Source: Bradyrhizobium sp. LHD-71 (GTDB lineage Bacteria > Pseudomonadota > Alphaproteobacteria > Rhizobiales > Xanthobacteraceae). From it: 64,000 bases of DNA. Below the pieces are notes generated by a model, which ran no database searches, was not told the DNA's origin, and saw only the letters and a program-made list of their open reading frames with translations. Location of the stretch: contig NZ_JAVIFX010000010.1 of the NCBI RefSeq assembly GCF_031157255.1, positions 1 through 64,000 of the forward strand, read 5' to 3'. Positions 53,851 to 63,448 of the stretch are shown here, piece by piece. Both the position numbers and the translations under genes were made by a program. Each line of letters begins with the position of its first letter. Within the stretch, counting starts at the first letter, position 1.

Positions 53851-56807
53851 CTCTTTCCGCGGTCGGCCGCGCGGATGATCAATCGTTGGCGGCCCGTTTC
53901 GTTACCGGCCCGCGGCTCTTTGCACCTGAGGAGGCAAGGCAGCGGTTCGCCGGATGGTTGGAGGACCTGCCGGCCGTGCAGCGGGCGGCGATCGAGGACG
54001 CTTGCGGGAAATCGCCGCGAGCGCTGGTGATCCTTCAGAGCATCGCCGAGGCCTCTCCGTACCTGTTCGACCTGATCCGCAACGATGCGGAACGCACGCT
54101 GCGTGTGCTGGGCTCCGATCCTGATCGGCGGATTGCCGAGTTGATCGAAGGCATCCGCGCCGACATGGCGAAAGCCGCAGACGATGCGGCGGCGATGCAG
54201 CTTCTGCGCAGGATGAAGGCGGAAGCGGCACTTCTGATCGCGCTCTGCGATATCGGCGGCGTTTGGCCGGTCATGCGCGTCACCGCTGCACTCACCGACG
54301 TAGCCGTCACGGCAACGCAGTGCTCGGTGCGCTATCTGCTCGCGCAGGAGGCGGCGAGGAGCCGCATCGTGCCGACCGACCGGAAAGCGCCGGAGGTCGG
54401 AAGCGGCCTTATCGTGCTTGCGATGGGCAAGATGGGCGCGGGCGAGCTGAACTACTCGAGCGATATCGATCTGATCGTCTTCTACGACATCGAGGCTAAT
54501 TCGCTCAAAGCTGACATCGAGCCACAGCCGTTCTTTGTGCGCATCGCGCAAGGGATGAGTCGGTTGATGCAGCAGCGCACCGCCGACGGTTATGTTTTCC
54601 GTGTCGATTTGCGCTTGCGGCCCGATCCGGCGTCGACGCCGGCCGCTGTCTCGACCGCGTCGGCGCTCGGCTATTACGAGCGCGAGGGGCGGACGTGGGA
54701 GCGCGCGGCCATGATCAAGGCGTATCCTTGCGCCGGCGACCAGAAGGCAGGTGAGCTACTGCTCGGCGAGATCGCGCCCTTCGTCTGGCGAAGATATCTC
54801 GATTTCGCGGCACTGGCCGATGTGCACGACATGAAGCGGCAGATGCATGCTTATAAGGGCCATGCCGAAATCGCAGTCGAGGGCCATAATCTCAAGCAAG
54901 GCCGCGGTGGCATCCGCGAGATCGAATTCTTCGCGCAGACCCAGCAGTTGATTGCCGGTGGACGGCATCCCGAACTGCGGACCCGCCGCACGCTCGAAGC
55001 ACTTGACCGGCTGGCAGAGGGCAACTGGATCACCGCGGACGCGCGGGACGAGCTCACGCAGGCCTACGAATTCCTTCGCACGGTCGAGCATCGGCTGCAA
55101 ATGGTGGCCGATGAACAAACGCATACGCTTCCTGAAGAGAAGGAAGCCGTCGAGCGATTTGCGCGCTTTTTGGGATTTGCCGACCGCGACGCATTCGCCG
55201 AAGTGCTGCTCGCACACCTGCGCTGCGTGCAGGCGCACTACAGCAAGCTGTTTGAGGACGAGCGAGCAGCGTCTGCCGCGTCCACGCTGGACTTCCGCCG
55301 CGGCGCCGACGATCCGCGGGTGCTCGAGCACATTGCGTCGCTCGGCTTCAAACAGCCTGCTGCGGTCGCAGAGACGCTCAAGCGCTGGCTTGAGGGCGAC
55401 TATCGCGGTCTGCGAAGCGAGCCGACCCGCGAGGCGCTGCAAAGCTTGCTGCCGCTGTTGCTTGGCAATCTTGCTCGCGCCGAGAATCCGGACGGGGCCC
55501 TGGTGCAGTTCGACGATTTCCTGCAAGACGTGCAGCGAGGGGCGACGCTACTCACGCTGCTGCATCAGAATCCGGACCTCGTCTCGCTCATCGCCTCGAT
55601 CATGGGCGCGGCGCCGCGCCTCGGCGACATGCTGGCGCAGCAGCCGCGGCTGATGGACGGCCTGGTCGATCCGCGTTTTTTTGGCGCAATGCCTCGCCGC
55701 GAGGAAATCTCACAGCGACTCAAGGTGGCGCTCGCAGACGCCGATTCCTACGAGGAGTTTCTGGACCGGCTGCGGCTGTTCGGACAGGAAAGCCTGTTTC
55801 TGATCGGCTCACGCATTCTTTCCGGAACCGTGTCGGCGCAACTCGCTGGCATCGCCTTCGCCGACGTGGCCGAAGGTATCGTCAGCACAATCCATGCGCT
55901 GGTGACCGACCAGTTCGCCCAGCAGCACGGCAAGATCAAGGACCAGGAGACCGCTGTTATCGGCATGGGGCGACTCGGCAGCCGCGAGATGACGGCCTCG
56001 TCCGATCTCGACCTGATTTTCATCTACGACTTCGACCACGACAACCCGGACTCCGACGGCGCGCGGCCGTTGCAGGGCGGACAATACTTCGCGCGCCTCA
56101 CCCAGCGCCTGATCAGTGCGTTCACCACCCGCACCAATCATGGAGTGCTCTACGACGTCGATATGCGGCTGAGGCCTTCGGGCAGATCAGGTCCGGTCGC
56201 GACGCGGATCGACGCGTTCGCGCAGTACCAGGATTTCGAGGCCTGGACGTGGGAGCACATGGCGCTGACCCGCGCCCGTGTCGTTTCCGCTTCGCCTGCA
56301 TTCCGCGAGAAGATCGAGACGGTAATCCGGGGCGTGCTGACGCGTCCGCGTGAGAAGCGCATCATTGCCAATGACGTCCTCGAGATGAGGCAGGCAATCG
56401 CGCAGGAGAAGGGCGACGCCGACATATGGGACATCAAGCACGCGGCGGGTGGCTTGATCGATATTGAATTCGCCGCTCAGTACCTGCAACTCGTACATGC
56501 TTCCGAGCAGCCGTCGATCCTGGACACCTCGACGATGAACGTTCTGGACGCCGCGGCGCGACTTGGCGTGTTGCAACAGGAAGACGCCGATGTGCTGCGG
56601 CCGGCGATGCGACTCTATCAGGATCTCAGCCAGATTTTGCGGCTGTGCCTGAACGAGCGCTTCAAGCCCGACAGTGCCGGTGCCGATCTCCTCCGACTGC
56701 TGGCGCGCGCGGCCGACGTGCCGGATTTTTCGGCGCTCGAGGCGCGGCTGAAGGAGACTGAGGCCGAAGTCCGGCGCGTGTTCCTGAAGATCCTTGAGGG
56801 CGCGTAG
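53847..56807 (+). CDS. glnE: Bifunctional glutamine synthetase adenylyltransferase/deadenylylase
   Basis: 986 residues, full length. GlnE adds or removes AMP on glutamine synthetase in answer to PII and glutamine. Two nucleotidyltransferase domains are seen: the deadenylylase half with LAMGKMGAGELNYSSDIDLIVFYD (about residue 190) and the adenylyltransferase half with IGMGRLGSREMTASSDLDLIFIYDFD (about residue 704), each with the G-x-DxD core. Helical regulatory segments follow each. GlnE-specific VEHRLQMVADEQTHTLP is present. Coupled to the upstream kinase gene. Confidence 0.97.
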   Translation: MTLSAVGRADDQSLAARFVTGPRLFAPEEARQRFAGWLEDLPAVQRAAIEDACGKSPRALVILQSIAEASPYLFDLIRNDAERTLRVLGSDPDRRIAELIEGIRADMAKAADDAAAMQLLRRMKAEAALLIALCDIGGVWPVMRVTAALTDVAVTATQCSVRYLLAQEAARSRIVPTDRKAPEVGSGLIVLAMGKMGAGELNYSSDIDLIVFYDIEANSLKADIEPQPFFVRIAQGMSRLMQQRTADGYVFRVDLRLRPDPASTPAAVSTASALGYYEREGRTWERAAMIKAYPCAGDQKAGELLLGEIAPFVWRRYLDFAALADVHDMKRQMHAYKGHAEIAVEGHNLKQGRGGIREIEFFAQTQQLIAGGRHPELRTRRTLEALDRLAEGNWITADARDELTQAYEFLRTVEHRLQMVADEQTHTLPEEKEAVERFARFLGFADRDAFAEVLLAHLRCVQAHYSKLFEDERAASAASTLDFRRGADDPRVLEHIASLGFKQPAAVAETLKRWLEGDYRGLRSEPTREALQSLLPLLLGNLARAENPDGALVQFDDFLQDVQRGATLLTLLHQNPDLVSLIASIMGAAPRLGDMLAQQPRLMDGLVDPRFFGAMPRREEISQRLKVALADADSYEEFLDRLRLFGQESLFLIGSRILSGTVSAQLAGIAFADVAEGIVSTIHALVTDQFAQQHGKIKDQETAVIGMGRLGSREMTASSDLDLIFIYDFDHDNPDSDGARPLQGGQYFARLTQRLISAFTTRTNHGVLYDVDMRLRPSGRSGPVATRIDAFAQYQDFEAWTWEHMALTRARVVSASPAFREKIETVIRGVLTRPREKRIIANDVLEMRQAIAQEKGDADIWDIKHAAGGLIDIEFAAQYLQLVHASEQPSILDTSTMNVLDAAARLGVLQQEDADVLRPAMRLYQDLSQILRLCLNERFKPDSAGADLLRLLARAADVPDFSALEARLKETEAEVRRVFLKILEGA

Positions 56808-56967
56808 CTGGAATCGATCTAAAAGCGGCAGCGTCAGCTTCGCGCGATGATGCCGGCCGCCGACAGACATCGAGACATTCTAAGCGTGAGCGCATCTCTT
56901 GCGTTGCGGTTGCGCATCGGGTGCGTCAAAAGAGACATCGTTCGCACGACAAGCGGAGGCCGGCGAC

Positions 56968-57288
56968 ATGACGAAGGCCAACGATGACACAAGCACCTGC
57001 GACGACTTCGAACTCGAGCTCGGGATTGCGGACTCGCTGATGGCGAGCTTCTGCCGTGCGCTGGAGTCGTCGAGGCTGCCGCCGATGCAGGTGCTGGAGA
57101 TGATGGCGAGGTCGCTGGGCGGCGTCTATCGCGAGGTATCTGCGGCGCACCATCGCGGCGACTGCCCGTGCGGCTGGCACCCGGACGCGCCACACGATCT
57201 TCACCTGATGCAGAAGGCCCTCGTTGCTGGTACAACCTCTGCTCACCGACGGGATCTCAAGTTTATGGCTGCGGCCGGTCGCGCTTAG
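56968..57288 (+). CDS. Small conserved hypothetical protein
   Basis: 106 residues from ATG 56968, GCGGAGG nine bases upstream. No signal or membrane segment. A helical middle (LPPMQVLEMMARSLGGVYREVSAAHHRG) is followed by DCPCGWHPDAPHDLHLMQKAL, a Cys-x-Cys with nearby His residues that could bind metal. I do not recognise the family. Convergent with pleC, 160 bp after glnE. Confidence 0.72.
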   Translation: MTKANDDTSTCDDFELELGIADSLMASFCRALESSRLPPMQVLEMMARSLGGVYREVSAAHHRGDCPCGWHPDAPHDLHLMQKALVAGTTSAHRRDLKFMAAAGRA

Positions 57289-57330
57289 GAAGCGCATGTG
57301 CCGCCTGGTCCTGATTTGTGATCGGGTGAT

Positions 57331-59643
57331 TTAGGCGGCCGCTTTCAGCATGTTGGCTTCGCGGGGAAGCGTCACCATCACGACGGTGCCGGTGCCGAGC
57401 TTGGATCTGAGCCGCATCGACCCGCCATGCAGCTTGGTCAGCGACTTTGCGATGGCAAGGCCAAGGCCGGAGCCGTGATAGGTCTTTGAAAGCTGGCTTT
57501 CGACCTGCTCGAAGGGGCGGCCGAGCCGTACCAGCGACTGCGGCGCGATGCCGATACCGGTGTCGGCGATCATCAGCATCACCGAATGTTCCAGCCGACG
57601 TGTCCGCACCGTGACGGTGCCGCCGTCGGGCGTGAACTTTACGGCGTTGGACAGAAGATTGAGTGCGATCTGCTGCATCGCCCGGCGATCGGCGACGATG
57701 TGCATGTCCTGTTCTGTCTGCGCAAGCAGCGACAGGCGCTTGTTCTCGGCGCGGCCGGATACCACGCGAAGGGATTCGCCAACCGTGCGAGCGAGATCGA
57801 GTGGCTCGAGATCGAGCTTGACGCGGCCGGCCTCGATCTTCGACATGTCCAGGATGTCGTTGATGACATCGAGCAGATATTGCCCGCTGGTCAGAATATC
57901 GCGGCAGTACTCCTGGTATCTTTCCGAGCCCAGCTGGCCGAACATTCCGCTGCCCATGATCTCGGAAAAGCCGATGATCGCGTTCAGCGGTGTCCGCAAC
58001 TCATGGCTCATGTTGGCGAGAAACCTGGACTTTGTGGCGTTGGCTTCCTCGGCGCGGGTTTTCTCGAGCGCGTATTTCTGTGCAAGATCGGCAAGTTCGG
58101 TCGCCTGCCGTTCCAGTGCGGCCTGCGATTTCTGAAGGTCTTTCAGGTTGGCGCGAAGCTGAGTGTCGTTATCAAGCAGCTTCTGCTCGTGCGCCTTGAT
58201 CTTCGTGATGTCTGTACCGACCGAAACATAGCCGCCGTCCTTGGTGCGGCGTTCGCTGATATGCAACCAGCGACCGTCGTCGAGCTGTGCCTCGAAGGTC
58301 TGCGCACCATGCTCCTGGGAGCTGCCGTCGGCGACGCGCTCGCGAACGTGGGGCATGCGACCGACTTCGACGACCGTTTCGTACGAGGTGCCGGGGGCGA
58401 TGGCCGAGTCGGGAAGCTTATGCAGCCGCTGGAAGTAGGAGTTGCAGAGCACCAGCTTGTTCTCGGCGTCCCACAGCACGAAGGCCTCGGGGATGGTCTC
58501 GATCGCATCGCGCAGGCGCAGGTCGGCTTCGACGGTCTTTGCCGCAAGGCTCTTCTGCTCGGTAATGTCGAGGGCGATGCCGATCAGATGCGGGCCGCCG
58601 TCATTGGTCGAGCGGACCAGTTCGCAACGGACACGGAGCCAGATCCAGTGACCCTGGATGTGGCGCATGCGGAATGTCTCGTCGAACTGGTCGGCGGACC
58701 CGGAGATCAGCTTGTCGGCAAAATGGAACAGATCGATGTCGTCGGAGTGGACCAGCGCGTTGACTTCGCCGAACGTCAACAGGTCGCTGCGGCTTTCAAG
58801 GCCGAGCATCGTGAACATCGATTGCGACCAGAAGATCCGGCCGCGCGACAGGTCCCAGTCCCACAGTCCGCAGCGGCCGCGATTGAGTGCGGTGTCGATC
58901 CGGCCGCGCACCGCGTCATTGATCAGGTCGCCCTCGCGCGCGCGCGTCGACTGCCAGTGGAAGGCGAAGCCGAGGATCAGCACGACGAAGCCGGTGGTCG
59001 CCGACAGGGTGATCGACAAGGCAGCCTGCGGCGGCAGGATGCTTTGCGGTAATTCGTGGACGACGATGAGCTGCAGCGGGCTCGAGCTGAGCGTCCGCAG
59101 TGCGGCGAGGGCTCCCGCGCCGCCCGGCAACTGGACCTCCGTTGCACCTGTCCTTGAAGCCGGTGTCAGCGAGGCCTCGGCGCCGTTGAGAATATCGGCC
59201 GCCTGATTGGCCACTCCGCTGCCGCCGGTTTCGGGCGTGCGTGCGAGCACGCGGCCGACATCATCGACAATGAACACGTGCCGGCCAGCCGCTATACCCC
59301 AGGAGGGAATCAGGCCCGGCAACAAGGCCTGCAGACGTTCGGCGGCGGCCGCACGGTCCTGACGAGTCATTTGTGGCCGATCGAGCCGGTCTGCGACGAG
59401 ATCGGCCAACGCGGTCACTTCCTTTCGCGCCGACGCGAACTGCAACCGGCTCTGGTCGACCACCTGAACAAACGCGCCAATACAGATGGTCAACAGAAAC
59501 GCAATGATCAGAGTCGGAACGGCGCGGCGCAGCATCGGCTCGGCGAGCACAAGCCGGTTGTACGCCGGCTTGGCAATCGATTGCGCTAATCCTTTGATCG
59601 AATCGGATTGAACGCACGCGTCGGCGGCACGCACAGGCGCCAT
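57331..59643 (-). CDS. pleC: PleC-like PAS sensor histidine kinase
   Basis: 770 residues, ATG 59643 with GAGGGGG seven bases upstream. Two membrane helices (about 42-62 and 215-235) flank a periplasmic sensor domain. Two PAS domains follow (about 255-370 and 385-495), a coiled coil, HisKA with NMSHELRTPLNAIIGFSEIM (His547) and HATPase_c (LNLLSNAVKFT, ADTGIGIAPQSL, GSGLGLAIAKSL). PleC acts with DivJ on DivK to set polarity and CtrA activity. Location beside glnE matches the pleC locus recalled for S. meliloti. The orientation is opposite to glnE. Confidence 0.85.
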   Translation of the reverse strand: MAPVRAADACVQSDSIKGLAQSIAKPAYNRLVLAEPMLRRAVPTLIIAFLLTICIGAFVQVVDQSRLQFASARKEVTALADLVADRLDRPQMTRQDRAAAAERLQALLPGLIPSWGIAAGRHVFIVDDVGRVLARTPETGGSGVANQAADILNGAEASLTPASRTGATEVQLPGGAGALAALRTLSSSPLQLIVVHELPQSILPPQAALSITLSATTGFVVLILGFAFHWQSTRAREGDLINDAVRGRIDTALNRGRCGLWDWDLSRGRIFWSQSMFTMLGLESRSDLLTFGEVNALVHSDDIDLFHFADKLISGSADQFDETFRMRHIQGHWIWLRVRCELVRSTNDGGPHLIGIALDITEQKSLAAKTVEADLRLRDAIETIPEAFVLWDAENKLVLCNSYFQRLHKLPDSAIAPGTSYETVVEVGRMPHVRERVADGSSQEHGAQTFEAQLDDGRWLHISERRTKDGGYVSVGTDITKIKAHEQKLLDNDTQLRANLKDLQKSQAALERQATELADLAQKYALEKTRAEEANATKSRFLANMSHELRTPLNAIIGFSEIMGSGMFGQLGSERYQEYCRDILTSGQYLLDVINDILDMSKIEAGRVKLDLEPLDLARTVGESLRVVSGRAENKRLSLLAQTEQDMHIVADRRAMQQIALNLLSNAVKFTPDGGTVTVRTRRLEHSVMLMIADTGIGIAPQSLVRLGRPFEQVESQLSKTYHGSGLGLAIAKSLTKLHGGSMRLRSKLGTGTVVMVTLPREANMLKAAA

Positions 59644-59923
59644 GCATTACCCCCTCGGACTGAAGCCCCATCATCCAAGTTTCGGAAGGATGTGAACATC
59701 TTCCCGAATCATTTTTGATTTTGAATCCACGAGCGGCGGTTTGTCGAGAGTCAACGAATCGTTAATGCGAAATAAATCTGTCCCAAGAAGTTTTCGGATG
59801 CCGATGATGAGTCCGAAACGTGAACCGCGGCACGATTGCGATTCATCTTTCTGCACGAATCTCTCGGCTCGACCGTCTTCAAGACTCTTTTTTGAACGAT
59901 GACTCTTTTTCTTAATCGAGACG

Positions 59924-61303
59924 TCAGCGCGCAGGCTCGGCGTGACTGATCACACGTTTCACTGTAGGGAACGCCCGGCGCAGTCCGCGCTCGATCTCGT
60001 CGATGCGTTCATGCACCTCGGTCACCGTCATGGTCGGATCGGCGCGACAGTGAAAGTTCACAAACTCGCCGGCGTCGCTGTCACGGACACGAACATTGTG
60101 AATGTCGTGCAGCGCGCCGTCTGCTGTTGCAAGCCGCGCCAATTCCCTTTGAATGATGTCGGCCCGCGCGGGTCCGGTATCGATGCCGAGCGGGAGTTCC
60201 GGTGCGAGCGGTTCGATGTGGGTGTCGACCTCGACATCCGACCCGAAATCGGACCGGATCGCCAGCTCGAGCGCATGGGTGATCTCGTGCGCCTCGCCGA
60301 GCGGCATTCCTCCGTCGACCTCAAGGTCGATTCCGACCGTCAGCCTGTCGCCGAGGTCGTGCACCGTCACATGATGGATCGCCAGGCCGGAGTTGCGCGC
60401 AATGACCATGATGCGGTCTCGGACGCTTTCGTTATCACGCGCAACCGGAATTGCAGTGAACGTCAGGTCGGCATCGTGCAGGGCACTGTCGACCGCCAGC
60501 TGAGCATGCTGCTTGATGGCGTCGAGCCGGTCGATCGGCAGCGTACGCGGCACCTTCACGCTGGCATCGACGAAATGGGTCGGTCCGACCATGCGGACGC
60601 GAAGCCGTTCGATGTCGAGAATGCCTGGAATGGCCCGGATCGCCGCCTCGGCTTTCTCGGCGGCGCCTTCCGGTGCGCGATCCATCAGCGTTTCGATCGT
60701 CGACCGTCCAAGCCGCAAGCCGAGCCAGGAAATCAGCAACGCGATGCCGATCGCAGCTACGGCGTCGCCCCAGACGTAACCCCAGGCGCTGAGAGCGAGT
60801 CCGGCAATGGCTGCGATCGAGCCGTAGACATCGGAAGCGAAGTGCAGGGCGTCGGCCGCGAGCGCCTGGCTGCCGGTTTCGCGCGCAGTCTTCTGCAGCG
60901 CGCGCGAGCGCCAGAGGTTGACCGCCATGTCGAGCAGAAGCACCACGAACGGGATGGCGGAGATCGAGGAGGGTGCCGTGCCGGCACGGAGCCGGTCGAT
61001 TGCTTCGACCACCACTCCGCCCGCGAGCACATAGAGCAGGGCGATGACGCCCAGCGCTGACAGGCTTTCGATCTTGCCGTGACCGTAATGGTGCTCGCTG
61101 TCGGCCGGTCTGTCCGAGATGCGAACGACGACCCAGGTCACGACGGTGGCGAGAAAATCGGTCAGGCTGTGCAGCGCGTCGGTGATCAGCGCAAGGCTGC
61201 CGATGGCGATACCGACAGCGAACTTGAGCGCCGCCATACCGGCGCTCGCCGCGATCGAAATCGCCGCGACGCGTTGTTTGCCTCCTGGTTTGCTGCCTGC
61301 CAT
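59924..61303 (-). CDS. Cation diffusion facilitator (CDF) metal transporter
   Basis: 459 residues from ATG 61303 (AGGA seven bases upstream). Six membrane helices with HxxxD sites in helix 2 (TDALHSLTD) and helix 5 (ADALHFASD), the pattern of zinc-type CDF exporters. After the first cytoplasmic ferredoxin-like domain (around 205-285) a second similar stretch follows (about 290-450: VTVHDLGDRLTVGIDLEVDG ... VHERIDEIERGLRR), so it is some 160 residues longer than typical CDF proteins. Exports divalent metal from the cytosol. Confidence 0.92.
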   Translation of the reverse strand: MAGSKPGGKQRVAAISIAASAGMAALKFAVGIAIGSLALITDALHSLTDFLATVVTWVVVRISDRPADSEHHYGHGKIESLSALGVIALLYVLAGGVVVEAIDRLRAGTAPSSISAIPFVVLLLDMAVNLWRSRALQKTARETGSQALAADALHFASDVYGSIAAIAGLALSAWGYVWGDAVAAIGIALLISWLGLRLGRSTIETLMDRAPEGAAEKAEAAIRAIPGILDIERLRVRMVGPTHFVDASVKVPRTLPIDRLDAIKQHAQLAVDSALHDADLTFTAIPVARDNESVRDRIMVIARNSGLAIHHVTVHDLGDRLTVGIDLEVDGGMPLGEAHEITHALELAIRSDFGSDVEVDTHIEPLAPELPLGIDTGPARADIIQRELARLATADGALHDIHNVRVRDSDAGEFVNFHCRADPTMTVTEVHERIDEIERGLRRAFPTVKRVISHAEPAR

Positions 61304-61451
61304 GTCCGGTCCTGTCCGGCGCCCGTTTAGCAGGCGAGGGCGCGCGGTCAATGGAGCCGGATCTTGTGCTTATGCAAATGAATACGGTTCGCAACTCGCG
61401 TTTTGAGTTAAACTTGCGGATGCGACCAAAAACAAAAAGGGGAGGACTTCG

Positions 61452-62429
61452 ATGTTCGGCCGACGGTATCTGAGCCGTGCAAGTGCATTCGTCGTGATCG
61501 TGCTCTTTTGCCTTACGTACGAGGTCGCCGCCCAAGGGTATCCGACAGGCGTCGTCACGCTGGTTATTCCTTATCCGGCCGGCACGGCGACCGATACGTT
61601 CGGGCGCATCTTCGCCAGGAAACTGGAGAGCGAGTTCGGTCAAAAGGTCATTGTTGAAAACCGCCCGGGCGCCAACGGCATGAACGGCAGTGGGACATTC
61701 GTGCGTGCGAAGCCGGATGGCCACACGCTGCTTTTCACCACCAGCTCGACGCACACTTCCATACTCGGCCTCTACAGGAGCGTACCCTACGATCCGGTGA
61801 AGGATTTCACGCCGATCGGGATCGTCTACAGCGGTTCGACGTTGCTCGTCGTTCGTTCGGATCTCGGCGTCGAATCCATTCCTCAATTGATCGCCTATGC
61901 GAAGGCCAACCCCGGAAAGCTCAACATCGGATTCGCCAACGCCACCGGCCAGATCGCCGTCGAGGTGTTGAAGCGCCGTGCGGCCATCGACGTCGTTGCG
62001 GTGCCATATCGTGGCACCCCTCAGGCGATGGCCGACTTGCTGGGCGGAAGCCTGCAACTGATGGTCGCGGACGTGGCGACCGCGGGGCAACTGATCGAAG
62101 CCAACAAGCTCAAGCCCCTTGCGTTCTTTTCACTGCAGCGGAATCCGGTTTATCCGCAGGTGGCGACCTATCACGAGACGATTGCTCCGGGGCTGGACCT
62201 TTCGTTCTGGACAGGGGTGTTCGCTCCCGCTGGCACGTCGGGCGATATCGTCAATCACGTCGCCAAGGCGCTCAACAATGCGCTCGATCAGGACGAGGTC
62301 CGGGATCATGCGAAACGCATCGGCTCCCAGATCTCATGGATCGGTCCAGAGGACTTCAAGGCAAAGCTGCCTCAGGACATCGCGCGCTGGAACAGCATGA
62401 TCAGCGAGGCCGGCATCGAACCCGAATGA
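61452..62429 (+). CDS. Bug/TctC-family tripartite tricarboxylate-type substrate-binding protein
   Basis: 325 residues, AAAAAGGGGAGGA before the ATG. Signal peptide to about residue 28 (CLTYEVAAQG). Bug-family features: YPTGVVTLVIPYPAGTATDT, VENRPGANGMNGSGTFVRAKPDGHT, and YRGTPQAMADLLGGSLQLM. Binds a small carboxylate or related ligand in the periplasm. No TctA/TctB membrane genes are adjacent, so it is an orphan receptor, common in Bug families. Confidence 0.92.
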   Translation: MFGRRYLSRASAFVVIVLFCLTYEVAAQGYPTGVVTLVIPYPAGTATDTFGRIFARKLESEFGQKVIVENRPGANGMNGSGTFVRAKPDGHTLLFTTSSTHTSILGLYRSVPYDPVKDFTPIGIVYSGSTLLVVRSDLGVESIPQLIAYAKANPGKLNIGFANATGQIAVEVLKRRAAIDVVAVPYRGTPQAMADLLGGSLQLMVADVATAGQLIEANKLKPLAFFSLQRNPVYPQVATYHETIAPGLDLSFWTGVFAPAGTSGDIVNHVAKALNNALDQDEVRDHAKRIGSQISWIGPEDFKAKLPQDIARWNSMISEAGIEPE

Positions 62430-62460
62430 GCCGCGGGGCCGCGCGCCGGACTTGGCACGG

Positions 62461-63432
62461 TCACATGCGCAGCACGATCTTGCCGAAATGCTTGTTGGCC
62501 GTCATGTGTGCGTAGGCGTCGTCGGCCTGCTCGAACGGGAAGACCTTATCGATCGGCAGGTTCAGTTTTCCGGAGACGACCGCGTCCCAGATGTCGTTCT
62601 TTACCGCCGTCGTGATCGCACGAATCTCTTCGATTGTGCGCGTGCGGAACGTCACGCCGATGTAGTTGATCCGCCGCAGCGCGTGCAGGTCGAAATCGAA
62701 TTCACCCCTCATGCCACCGAGCCGGCCGACATTGACGATCCGGCCTTCGTATTTCGTCGCCCGCAGGTTGTCGTTGGCGAGATGGCCCGAGACCTGATCG
62801 ACGATCAGATCGACGCCGCGGCCGTCCGTCGCCTCCAGCACCCGATCGACCCAGGACTTTTCGCGCGTATCCAGGGCGAGGTCCGCGCCGTACTCGGCAA
62901 GCCGCGCCCTGCGGCTGGCATCGGTTGAGGTGCCGATCACAAGGCTCGCGCCCTTCAGCTTCGCGATCTGCGTTGCCATCAACCCGACGCCGGAACTCGC
63001 GCCCTGGATCAGCACGGTTTGTCCAGGCTTCAATGCGCCGGCGGTGACGACCGCGTTGTGCATTGTGTTGAGCGCAACCGGCAGCGTCGCTGCCTGTTCG
63101 TAGTTCATGTTGTTTGCCGGAATGACGAAGGCGCGGCCGGCATCCATCAAACCGAATTCGGCGAACGCGCCCGAGATCGAGCCCATCACGCGATCGCCGA
63201 CCTTCATTCCCTTCGCCTGCGGCCCGACCGCGACGACCTCGCCAGCACCTTCGCCGCCAAGCGTCGTGCCGGCGCCGCCGCGGCTGCCATGCGCGCGGCC
63301 TTTCGCCATACCGAGATCGGCTCTGTTCAAGCAGGCGGCCCGCACGCGCACCAGCACCTCTTCGCCGGTCGCTTGAGGCTGCGGGATGTCGACAATCGAC
63401 GGGCCGTTGTCACCGAGAACGTAGGCTTTCAT
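62461..63432 (-). CDS. Zinc-independent MDR/quinone oxidoreductase-like dehydrogenase
   Basis: 323 residues of the medium-chain dehydrogenase/reductase fold. GroES-like N-terminal half (CLNRADLGMAKGR; LGGEGAGEVVAVG; VGDRVMG), then Rossmann half with VLIQGASSGVGLMATQIAK, the AxxGxxG NADPH motif of the quinone-oxidoreductase branch. Catalytic and structural zinc Cys clusters are absent. GAGGTGA before ATG. Upstream neighbour on the same strand is the SDR at the window end, 16 bp away; the pair probably form a catabolic operon. Confidence 0.9.
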   Translation of the reverse strand: MKAYVLGDNGPSIVDIPQPQATGEEVLVRVRAACLNRADLGMAKGRAHGSRGGAGTTLGGEGAGEVVAVGPQAKGMKVGDRVMGSISGAFAEFGLMDAGRAFVIPANNMNYEQAATLPVALNTMHNAVVTAGALKPGQTVLIQGASSGVGLMATQIAKLKGASLVIGTSTDASRRARLAEYGADLALDTREKSWVDRVLEATDGRGVDLIVDQVSGHLANDNLRATKYEGRIVNVGRLGGMRGEFDFDLHALRRINYIGVTFRTRTIEEIRAITTAVKNDIWDAVVSGKLNLPIDKVFPFEQADDAYAHMTANKHFGKIVLRM

Positions 63433-63448
63433 GGCGTCACCTCATCCA

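Noticed and set aside
59671-59856. Minus-strand 61-codon frame upstream of pleC
   Set aside because: AT-rich promoter-like DNA with no ribosome-binding site or protein character.
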